Shown here piece after piece: positions 1 to 5,908 of a stretch of DNA of 8,235 nucleotides; the stretch's first letter is position 1, and each line of letters opens with the position of its first letter. The notes beneath the pieces are model-generated. The model was not told the DNA's origin, did not search any database, and saw nothing but the letters and a program-made list of their open reading frames with translations. The translations under genes were made by a program, and so were the position numbers. The stretch is from contig JAPUIL010000763.1 in NCBI GenBank assembly GCA_027297085.1, positions 1 through 8,235 of the forward strand. The letters run 5' to 3'. Origin of the DNA: Verrucomicrobiota bacterium. Lineage in GTDB: Bacteria; Verrucomicrobiota; Verrucomicrobiia; Opitutales; UBA2995.

Positions 1-137
1 CGACAGCGAAGCGAACAACAAGGGCTTTTTAAAACGCCACTTTCAATGAGATTTATAAAGTGTCTATACATTTCCACAACTAACTAATTAATATTTAGAT
101 TAAACCTGCCCTTTCGAAAGCGTTTGAAACGATAGGG
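1..137 (+). repeat. Right-hand part of a dispersed MITE-like repeat, copy A
   Basis: This stretch aligns end to end with 4459-4595. The first 28 bases are identical, and I count about 114 of 137 positions matching (roughly 83%) with one 1-base gap. It ends with TTTGAAACGATAGGG at 123-137, which matches the reverse complement of the left end of copy B (4251-4265) at 14 of 15 positions and so behaves like a terminal inverted repeat. The hairpin-rich left part seen in copy B would lie outside the window. The repeat ends 38 nt before the asnS start codon, so it probably carries part of the asnS promoter region. No ORF in it looks real. Confidence 0.75.
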
Positions 138-175
138 AAAAGTTAATATGTACTTGCTAAACGTCTCCCATTATC

Positions 176-1558
176 ATGCAAAGAACTCTCGTTAAACACG
201 CACTGGCCAGTGATGGCCCAGTGGATTCTATCCTCATTCAGGCTTGGGTCCGAACTCGGCGCGATGCGAAAAGTTTTTCCTTTCTCGAGCTGAACGACGG
301 CTCCTGCTTAAAGAACTTGCAGGTCATTGTAGATGCTAACTTGCCAGACTACCTGCACATCGAAAAGGCGGCCACCGGCGCCTCCGTGGGCGTGACAGGG
401 AAGCTGGTGCCCTCTCAGGGGAAAGGGCAAAGCTGGGAAGTGATTGCTGAATCACTCACTATTGTAGGAGAGTCCGGCACGGATTACCCCCTGCAGAAAA
501 AGGGACATTCGCTTGAGTTTTTACGTGAGGTGGCCCACCTGCGGCCGCGATCCAATTTATTCGGTTGTGTTTTTCGAGTTCGGAGTCGCGTGGCCTACGC
601 GACCCACCAGTTTTTTCAGGAACAGGATTTCCTCTACGTGCATACGCCGATTATTACGGCCAGCGATTGTGAAGGCGCGGGGGAGCTCTTCAGGGTTTCA
701 ACACTGGAGCTAAAAGACGTTCCCTTGAAAGACGGAGAGGTTGATTTTTCCAAAGACTTTTTTGGCCGGCCTTCATACTTGACGGTGAGTGGCCAATTGG
801 AAGGCGAGGTATTTGCCACTGCTCTTTCTAACATCTACACCTTCGGACCTACCTTCCGCGCTGAGAATTCAAATACCAGCCGGCATGCCAATGAGTTTTG
901 GATGATCGAGCCGGAAGTGGCGTTTTGCGACCTGGAGGGAGACATGGATTTGGCTGAGTCGATTGTGAAATACCTGGTTCGCGACACTTTGGAACATTGT
1001 AAAGAAGAGGTGGATTTTTTTAATCAGTTTGTCGAAAAAGGACTCATTGAACGGTTGAACTTTATTGTGGAAAGACCCTTCGTTCGAGTGAGTTACGCTG
1101 ATGCAGTGACCTTGCTTCAACAAAGTGGCCAAACCTTCGAATACCCGGTTGAGTACGGCGCCAATTTACAATCAGAACACGAGCGTTACCTTACTGAAGT
1201 ACATTACCAGTGCCCGGTCACTGTTTTCAATTTTCCACGGGAAATTAAGCCTTTTTACATGCGCTTGAATGACGATGAGAAAACCGTGGCAGCCATGGAC
1301 GTGCTTGTGCCGGGTATTGGGGAAATTGTGGGCGGCAGCCAGCGTGAGGAACGTCTGGAGATCCTGGATAAAAACTTTGAGACCCATGGGATTTCCAAGG
1401 AAGATTATTGGTGGTATCGTGATTTACGCCGTTATGGATCCGTTCCCCACAGTGGGTTCGGATTGGGATTCGAACGCATGCTGATGCTCTTGACCGGCGT
1501 AGGCAATATACGCGACGTGATTCCCTTTGCCCGAACCCCGGGAAACGCAGAGTTTTGA
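176..1558 (+). CDS. asnS: Asparaginyl-tRNA synthetase (class IIb)
   Basis: Cytoplasmic enzyme that activates asparagine with ATP and charges tRNA-Asn. The 460-residue product is about the usual bacterial length (E. coli about 466). An N-terminal OB-fold anticodon-binding domain covers roughly residues 16-100 (QAWVRTRRDAKSFSFLELND, 22-41), followed by the class II catalytic core. Visible landmarks are SGQLEGEVFA (205-214), motif 2 TFRAENSNTSRH (226-237) with the following EFWMIEPE, GGSQREER (386-393), and motif 3 GFGLGFERML (427-436). The protein closes with the typical IRDVIPFARTPGNAEF end. The asparagine-type rather than aspartate-type features and the lack of a GAD insertion separate it from AspS. 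The ATG start gives the expected N-terminus, although no Shine-Dalgarno sequence precedes it. It stands alone and converges on the ligase gene to its right. Confidence 0.97.
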   Translation: MQRTLVKHALASDGPVDSILIQAWVRTRRDAKSFSFLELNDGSCLKNLQVIVDANLPDYLHIEKAATGASVGVTGKLVPSQGKGQSWEVIAESLTIVGESGTDYPLQKKGHSLEFLREVAHLRPRSNLFGCVFRVRSRVAYATHQFFQEQDFLYVHTPIITASDCEGAGELFRVSTLELKDVPLKDGEVDFSKDFFGRPSYLTVSGQLEGEVFATALSNIYTFGPTFRAENSNTSRHANEFWMIEPEVAFCDLEGDMDLAESIVKYLVRDTLEHCKEEVDFFNQFVEKGLIERLNFIVERPFVRVSYADAVTLLQQSGQTFEYPVEYGANLQSEHERYLTEVHYQCPVTVFNFPREIKPFYMRLNDDEKTVAAMDVLVPGIGEIVGGSQREERLEILDKNFETHGISKEDYWWYRDLRRYGSVPHSGFGLGFERMLMLLTGVGNIRDVIPFARTPGNAEF

Positions 1559-1618
1559 GAGATGTTAGTGTAAAAAACCTGAGGACTTTACTTCTCCATC
1601 ACTGTTAAATTTGTTATT

Positions 1619-1640
1619 CCCCGTGGACTCTGCTGCGGGG
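1619..1640. other. Small stem-loop downstream of asnS
   Basis: CCCCG (1619-1623) pairs with CGGGG (1636-1640) around a 12-base loop, about 60 nt after the asnS stop codon. There is no T-run on either side, so it is not a classic intrinsic terminator. It may simply protect the asnS mRNA 3' end. It lies in the 318-bp convergent spacer 1559-1876, which holds no credible gene. Confidence 0.3.
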
Positions 1641-1675
1641 TCGGTGACTGAGGAGAAAGTTTGAGCACCCCTAAA

Positions 1676-1741
1676 TCGGCAGCAAGCTACATCCTATACC
1701 TGGATATGCGGTACGAAGTGTAGGAGGTAGCTTGCTGCCGA
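1676..1741. repeat. Long near-perfect inverted repeat between convergent genes
   Basis: TCGGCAGCAAGCTAC at 1676-1690 is exactly the reverse complement of 1727-1741. The pairing extends inward to 1699 and 1718, giving arms of 24 bases with 22 complementary positions, one of the two others being a possible G-U pair. The loop is about 18 bases (1700-1717). The element is not part of a gene. No T-tract follows it on either strand, so a terminator role is possible but not evident. A stand-alone palindromic repeat (REP/MITE-like) is the other reading. Confidence 0.7.
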
Positions 1742-1876
1742 ACAGAACATCAAAGATGTCCGCGTCCTAGTGAAGAAATTAGAATGATAGGTAGAAAGCG
1801 AACATTTGATGCGATGTTTAGGTCTTTCATACCCTGTGGTCTTGATTCAAATTTCGTGGTCTTTCCCAAGTATGAC

Positions 1877-3004
1877 TTATTTCAGTAAGGCGTTTTCTTC
1901 GATCATCGTCTCGACGACCGCCCTCATGTCTTGGGTTTTCCGGTACACTTCTAGTTGTCGTTCGGCGCCATTGGGCCGAGTTGCCATAGTACCAATCCAT
2001 TCAAGTTCATTTCGGCATTGCAGCTTGTCGGCTGTGGGCAGAAGAAACTCCACCAGGTTCTCGGCTAAATTTCGCGATTCAATGGCCTGATGAGTGGTCG
2101 GATCAACCAGTGTGGAGGTCAAGCCGTAGCGACAGGCTTTCCACTTGTTTTGCTGAACCATGATGGGATGGGCATCGTGTTGGTATACACCCTCATCGAT
2201 GTATTCCGACAAGCGGGCAACCAGGCATTGAATGAGTGCTGTAATGCCTATCACATCGTCAAGGTTGGGCGGCATGTCGCAGATACGCACTTCGACAGTT
2301 CCAAAGGTTGGATGCGGTCGAATATCCCACCAGATTTCACGGATGCTATTGATAAACCCAGTTTCGACCGAGTGGTTTACCACCCAAAGATACTCGCTCC
2401 AGTTGCGCATCAGCGGCGGGAGGCCGGCTGTCGGCAGGGTTTCCATGATCTTGCTACGATAAGAGTGAAGGCCCGTGTTACGGCCGCACCAGAACGGAGA
2501 ATTTGCTGATAGTGAAAGCAGGGGAGGAATGTAGCGAAGCAAGCGATCCACCAGCATAATTGCTTTATCGCCGGTGTCGACACCCACGTGAACATGCATG
2601 CCAAATGTCACCAGCCGGCGAGCGGTGTCTTGCATCTTTTCAACCAGCTGAAAGTAGCGGTCGTTCGGCGTAATCTGCTGGTCATACCACGGTGAGAAGG
2701 GGTGGGTGCCAGCCCAGAACAGCCGTGTATCCAATCTTTCTGCTGCGTCATTGAGCAGTCTTAGCTTTCCAGCCAAATCCGTACGTACATCGGCTACCGT
2801 ATGGCAGATGCCGGTGTTGATTTCCATATAGCATTGCATAAGCTCCGGTTTTATCCACTCACTGTCTACCTCGTCCATGGCTTCAAGGATCTGAGTGACC
2901 CCGCTTTTCAGAGCCATGGATTTTGAGTCAACGAGCTGGAGTTCGAGCTCTACTCCCAGGGAGTGGGCCCGGTTGCCATTGAATGATTTTGCCGCTAGGG
3001 CCAT
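1877..3004 (-). CDS. Carboxylate-amine ligase, glutamate-cysteine ligase family 2 (YbdK-like)
   Basis: The 375-residue product fits the GCS2/YbdK family in length and motif order. It shows GVELELQLVD (17-26, an acidic ATP/metal-binding strand), KPELMQCYMEINTGIC (52-67), AGTHPFS (98-104), MHVHVGVD (136-143), SLSANSPFW (164-172), and the signature WWDIRPHPTFGTVEVRICD (225-243). QNKWKACRYGL (285-295) follows, then a helical C-terminus. Family members join an amine to a carboxylate with ATP. The E. coli homologue has weak gamma-glutamylcysteine synthetase activity, and its true substrate is uncertain. This gene follows the M20 amidohydrolase stop by 7 bp, so the two are almost certainly co-transcribed. 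The ATG start at 3004 gives the family's short N-terminus, with no Shine-Dalgarno sequence. The assignment to family is firm, but the substrate is unknown. Confidence 0.9.
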   Translation of the reverse strand: MALAAKSFNGNRAHSLGVELELQLVDSKSMALKSGVTQILEAMDEVDSEWIKPELMQCYMEINTGICHTVADVRTDLAGKLRLLNDAAERLDTRLFWAGTHPFSPWYDQQITPNDRYFQLVEKMQDTARRLVTFGMHVHVGVDTGDKAIMLVDRLLRYIPPLLSLSANSPFWCGRNTGLHSYRSKIMETLPTAGLPPLMRNWSEYLWVVNHSVETGFINSIREIWWDIRPHPTFGTVEVRICDMPPNLDDVIGITALIQCLVARLSEYIDEGVYQHDAHPIMVQQNKWKACRYGLTSTLVDPTTHQAIESRNLAENLVEFLLPTADKLQCRNELEWIGTMATRPNGAERQLEVYRKTQDMRAVVETMIEENALLK

Positions 3005-3011
3005 GGGTATT

Positions 3012-4214
3012 TCAATTGGTTGCAGTGGTTAGTGCGCAAAGGGCGAGTAGTTGTGATCCCAATACAAGTGCGTTTTCATCGATATCGAAGTGGGCGGAGT
3101 GGAGGCCTCGAGTTGGCCCACCAGGTTTGCCCACGCCGAGCCTTAGCATACACCCGGGGGCATGGTTAAGGTAATAAGCAAAATCTTCTCCTCCCATAGT
3201 AGGACGATCCATTCGGATGACCTGCTCTTCGCCACACAACTGAGCCGCCAAATTCATCCAGGTTTCTAATAGATCCGGATTGTTTGTCACGCTGGGCAAG
3301 TGATACCTTCGCTCAAACACTATGGTTGCTCCTGTCGCTTGCTCTACGTTTGTCGCAATTTCCTGGATACGATCTTTTATTTGGGCGGATCTTGCTTCTG
3401 TAATGGAACGAATCGTACCTCTTAATTTAGCGGATTCCGGAATGACGTTGGAGTTTATTCCGGCCTGGAAGACGCCGATCGAAACCACCGACGGTTCCGG
3501 CTCTTCGACCTGCCGCGGCAGTTGTTCGTAGATCTGATTTACCAGCTGTGTGCCGGCGGCTATAGGGTCAATCGTCTGGTGGGGACGAGCTCCATGACCA
3601 CCGCGACCTTGAATGGTGATTTCAAACTCTTCGCAAATGGCGCTTAGAGGACCCGGCCGCGAGCTTACTTGGCCTGTGGAAAGAAATGGGTCCACATGCA
3701 ATCCAAATACTGCGTCTACATCTTGCATAACGCCCCAACCTATCATTTCCAGGGCGCCGGTCGCGGTTTCTTCGGCCGGTTGGAAAATGGCCCGCCAGGT
3801 CAACACCTTCGGATGCCGGCGTTCGAATTCAGCCAGGGCTTTTACCGCGCCGACCAACATCGAAGTATGAGCATCGTGCCCGCAAGCATGCATCAGATTT
3901 GCTTTGGTGGAGCGGTAATCGACCTTCTTTTCGTCCTGAATTCGCAGGGCATCCATATCGGCTCGCAAAGCGATGCGTTTTTTCCCATTCTGGTAGGCGG
4001 CATTGGCGACCAGTCCCCGCCCGCTGGGTGCTATTTGATGATCGATTCCTTCTTCTTTTAGAATACCTGCGACCTTGTTGGTTGTTTCGTACTCTTCATT
4101 GCTGGGTTCAGGGTGCTGGTGTAGGTAACGCCTGAGTGAACGGATTTCCGGCTCCTGTTTCTGGACGATGGAATTCAGTTCTTTCCAAAGAGGGTGAGGC
4201 AGGTTTGGTGACAT
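3012..4214 (-). CDS. M20D-family metal-dependent amidohydrolase (N-acyl amino acid hydrolase-like)
   Basis: The 400-residue product is a di-metal M20D amidohydrolase. Key segments are ALRADMDAL (82-90), HACGHDAHT (109-117, metal ligands C111 and H113), PAEE (146-149, catalytic/ligand glutamates E148 and E149), GLHVDP (171-176, H173), GGHGARPH (205-212, dimerisation-domain substrate histidine), NVIPE (256-260), MGGEDFAYY (340-348) and LHSAHFDIDE (371-380, H372 ligand). Relatives hydrolyse hippurate, auxin conjugates, N-acetyl-amino acids or N-acetyl-diaminopimelate. It has no signal peptide, so it is probably cytoplasmic. The frame stays open upstream to an ATG at 4325, but that extra 37-residue N-terminus is encoded partly by the repeat at 4251-4595 and lacks family similarity. 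The ATG at 4214 (MSPNLPHPLW) gives normal family length. It is first in an operon with the GCS2-type ligase. Confidence 0.93.
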   Translation of the reverse strand: MSPNLPHPLWKELNSIVQKQEPEIRSLRRYLHQHPEPSNEEYETTNKVAGILKEEGIDHQIAPSGRGLVANAAYQNGKKRIALRADMDALRIQDEKKVDYRSTKANLMHACGHDAHTSMLVGAVKALAEFERRHPKVLTWRAIFQPAEETATGALEMIGWGVMQDVDAVFGLHVDPFLSTGQVSSRPGPLSAICEEFEITIQGRGGHGARPHQTIDPIAAGTQLVNQIYEQLPRQVEEPEPSVVSIGVFQAGINSNVIPESAKLRGTIRSITEARSAQIKDRIQEIATNVEQATGATIVFERRYHLPSVTNNPDLLETWMNLAAQLCGEEQVIRMDRPTMGGEDFAYYLNHAPGCMLRLGVGKPGGPTRGLHSAHFDIDENALVLGSQLLALCALTTATN

Positions 4215-4250
4215 GGTTCGGTTCGATCGAGTGACCCCAGTTTGAGTCCA

Positions 4251-4595
4251 CCCTATTGTTTCAAAAAATTGAGAAGTGATGAAGGGCAAGGCGCAGTCTG
4301 GAAATACGCGCGGGAGCGTAGTCACCTACGTGATCAAGCGTTTTACAGACTGGAACGCAGCTATGGTCCGGCATCCCAAGATTTGGAATCCGGGGTAGTG
4401 TCGGCCTACGGCCTCGGGACACGCATATCGGTTTTAGCCTTCGTACCGCGTCCTTGGACGACAGCGAAGCGAACAACAAGGGCTTTGTCATAAGGCCAAT
4501 TTCTCTGAGGTTCACAAAGTATCTATAAATCTCCACAACTAAATGATTAATAATAAGATAATACCTGTCCTTTCGAAGGCGTTTGAAACGCTAGG
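4251..4595. mobile_element. MITE-like element with terminal inverted repeats, copy B
   Basis: An approximately 345-bp non-coding element fills most of the 431-bp gap 4215-4645. The left end CCCTATTGTTTCAAA (4251-4265) and right end TTTGAAACGCTAGGA (4582-4596) are inverted repeats matching at 12 of 15 positions. The left end matches the right end of copy A (123-137) at 14 of 15. The right part (4459-4595) repeats 1-137 at about 83% identity. The left part is a series of hairpins. A TA dinucleotide sits at both ends (4254-4255 and 4592-4593), which could be a TA target duplication, but the neighbouring GG is also shared, so the exact border is uncertain. It encodes no transposase. ORFs across it on both strands look like by-products of the repeat. 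If mobile, it must be moved by an enzyme encoded elsewhere. Confidence 0.6.
4294..4460. repeat. Hairpin-chain core of repeat copy B
   Basis: Successive self-complementary segments are visible. CAGTCTG (4294-4300) pairs with CAGACTG (4346-4352), and the stem continues inward through an AAA-ACGC/GCGT-TTT match with small defects. Nested inside it is a perfect stem CGTAG-TCAC-CTACG (4317-4330). Next come CCGG..CCAA-GAT-TTGG..CCGG (4368-4393), GTGTC..GACAC enclosing GGCC-TAC-GGCC (4398-4422), CGGT..ACCG (4429-4448) and CGTCC-TT-GGACG (4449-4460). Five adjacent hairpins in 167 bases are more than chance would normally give. They could act as DNA cruciforms for a transposase or relaxase-type enzyme, or as a folded RNA. 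The sequence does not decide between these. Confidence 0.6.
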
Positions 4596-4645
4596 ATCTA
4601 TTGTGGCCCTTGGCAACCTCGGACTCTACCTGTACTTCCCAAGGG

Positions 4646-5749
4646 TTATTCAAGTTGATCTTCTGACGGTGCGGAGAATTCGTTATAAATGGGTTGAGAA
4701 GCGCCTCGAAGGGAATGTGCCAATCGGTGAAGATTGACCGATACGAGTTCTCCCATGGATTCGCAGGCCTGGAAGGGTGAGTGCTTGTAATATTCGGCCA
4801 ACGATGTGCGTAGCTGTTTTACCTTTTCAGGTGTGGACAGCTCAGTTGCGCGCATGCTTGTCAACAATGTTTCAAGTCGTATTCTGACGAGCTGCATGCG
4901 GCGGAAGATGTGCGATTGCTCCTCTCGTTGGTATTGGAGTGAGGTGGCTAGGTTGAGGTGCTTCGTGCAGAAAAAGACCAACTCGTTGTTTTCCTTAAAA
5001 AACTGCGGCCGGTAGAAGTTCAAGCGTCCGTTGAAAGATTGCTGGTCAAAGTCCATCGGTCGAATCGTCAATTGAATGTCCTCAAAATCCGGGGTGATAT
5101 CTACTATGAAATTGTAAGACCGCATGTCTCCCAGCAAGCGTATGAAACAACGTTCATTGAATTTAACCAGTTCCTTGGCAATGCGGACCGGTTTGAGGCG
5201 TTTGCTATTCAGCCATTTGTCTACAAACATGTCTCCGGGGATGCCAACAATGTGTTCTTCTGCCAGCGTATTGTGATAGGTAAAGTAGTGAATGCGGTTC
5301 GGGGATAAAAGGTGTTCCAGCTCCAGGCCAAAGATACGGGATGCATCGGCTTTCTTTATGTAGTAATAATCCTGATTCTCGTTGAGTGAATTCACAATCC
5401 GGATACGGAAAGGGTTCGAATTTCCAAAGGTGCAGAAATCAATACGATCCACATACAAATGATCCATGAAGGTCAGGTCGCCAGCCGTTTTAAGCATAGC
5501 GTATATCTTCTTCAGCCCCTCCGAGAATTGCTTCATTTTCTCAGGATTGTAGACCACGGTCAACCAGAGTGTGTCGTTCCCGTCTTTATCATAGAGGGGC
5601 ATCGCTTCTTCCCAATGCAGGAGTTGCGAGTATCGCACAGGCAGCTCTTTATCACGGTTAAACCGGGCAAGGTATTCCCGCAACTCATCGCTTATAGGAT
5701 ACGATGGTTTCTTATTAGTGGCGCGTCTTTGCTGACCTACTTTGCTCAT
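4646..5749 (-). CDS. Conserved-looking protein of unknown function, weak kinase-like motifs
   Basis: I do not recognise this 367-residue protein with confidence. It has no signal peptide or membrane segment and is rich in charged and aromatic residues, consistent with a soluble globular cytoplasmic protein. LLGDMRSYNFIVDI (205-218) followed by RPMDFDQQSFNGR (230-242) resembles the catalytic-loop D-x4-N and metal-binding DFD/DFG pair of kinase-fold phosphotransferases. The YYYIKKADA segment (128-136) could hold the ATP-contacting lysine. This is inference from spacing only. The frame is open upstream to an ATG at 5902, but that extension reads through the G-rich tract and gives a low-complexity KKKKGRGTG stretch. 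ATGs at 5764 and 5749 are the sensible starts. 5749 is preferred because a GGAA lies about 10 nt upstream. It diverges from lysA. Confidence 0.8.
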   Translation of the reverse strand: MSKVGQQRRATNKKPSYPISDELREYLARFNRDKELPVRYSQLLHWEEAMPLYDKDGNDTLWLTVVYNPEKMKQFSEGLKKIYAMLKTAGDLTFMDHLYVDRIDFCTFGNSNPFRIRIVNSLNENQDYYYIKKADASRIFGLELEHLLSPNRIHYFTYHNTLAEEHIVGIPGDMFVDKWLNSKRLKPVRIAKELVKFNERCFIRLLGDMRSYNFIVDITPDFEDIQLTIRPMDFDQQSFNGRLNFYRPQFFKENNELVFFCTKHLNLATSLQYQREEQSHIFRRMQLVRIRLETLLTSMRATELSTPEKVKQLRTSLAEYYKHSPFQACESMGELVSVNLHRLAHSLRGASQPIYNEFSAPSEDQLE

Positions 5750-5821
5750 TTTACTGCGTTCCATGAAAGCTGGCTTTGCCTGCGAAAGCAATCGGGAATC
5801 TGATTGTGAATGCGACACTTT

Positions 5822-5855
5822 CCCCTCGTCCCTCACTGCCCCCGTCCCTCGCCCC
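5822..5855 (-). other. Potential G-quadruplex in the hypothetical gene/lysA divergent spacer
   Basis: The plus strand has five C-runs (5822-5825, 5830-5832, 5839-5843, 5846-5848, 5852-5855) separated by 4, 6, 2 and 3 bases. The minus strand therefore fits the standard G3+N1-7 quadruplex pattern with one run to spare. It sits inside a 5817-5868 pyrimidine tract that ends in a T-run, between the start codons of two divergent genes (5749 and 5909). On the minus strand it would be in the leader or promoter of the hypothetical gene. A regulatory role is only inferred. Confidence 0.45.
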
Positions 5856-5908
5856 TTCTTCTTTTTTTGATCGACCCGGCAATGGCTTTTCCAAAACTCC
5901 ACCTCCTG

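Noticed and set aside
111..130. Possible LacI-family operator (CGAAAGCGTTTGAA) inside the repeat upstream of asnS
   Set aside because: It resembles a cre-like site, but the same sequence occurs in copy B with no downstream gene, so it is more likely just part of the repeat terminus.
1821..1865. Three GGTCTT-type direct repeats (1821, 1838, 1858) just beyond the ligase stop
   Set aside because: Only six to ten bases, uneven spacing and no nearby start codon. Not enough to call an operator.
4215..4325. 37-residue N-terminal extension of the M20D hydrolase
   Set aside because: It is encoded largely by the left end of the repeat and precedes the normal family N-terminus. The ATG at 4214 gives the expected 400-residue protein.
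1710..4450. Shared 11-mer GCGGTACGAAG between the loop of the 1676-1741 palindrome and the reverse strand of the repeat near 4439-4449
   Set aside because: About a dozen or more 11-base matches are expected by chance in a window this size, and the flanks do not align.
4261..4536. 91-codon minus-strand ORF (and an 83-codon plus-strand ORF) across the repeat
   Set aside because: Both lie wholly within or across the hairpin-rich repeat, are Arg/Pro-rich, and show no domain or start signal. They are best explained as chance frames through repeated DNA.
4543..4737. 64-codon plus-strand ORF overlapping the end of the unknown gene
   Set aside because: It overlaps the C-terminal codons of the minus-strand gene and the right end of the repeat, with no family resemblance.
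5750..5902. 51-residue N-terminal extension of the unknown minus-strand protein
   Set aside because: It reads through the G-rich tract and gives low-complexity KKKKGRGTG-type sequence with no sign of selection as protein.
5810..5908. Longer LysA N-terminus starting at 5810
   Set aside because: The added residues come from the pyrimidine tract (Pro/Leu/Phe-rich), and the length from 5909 already matches the family.
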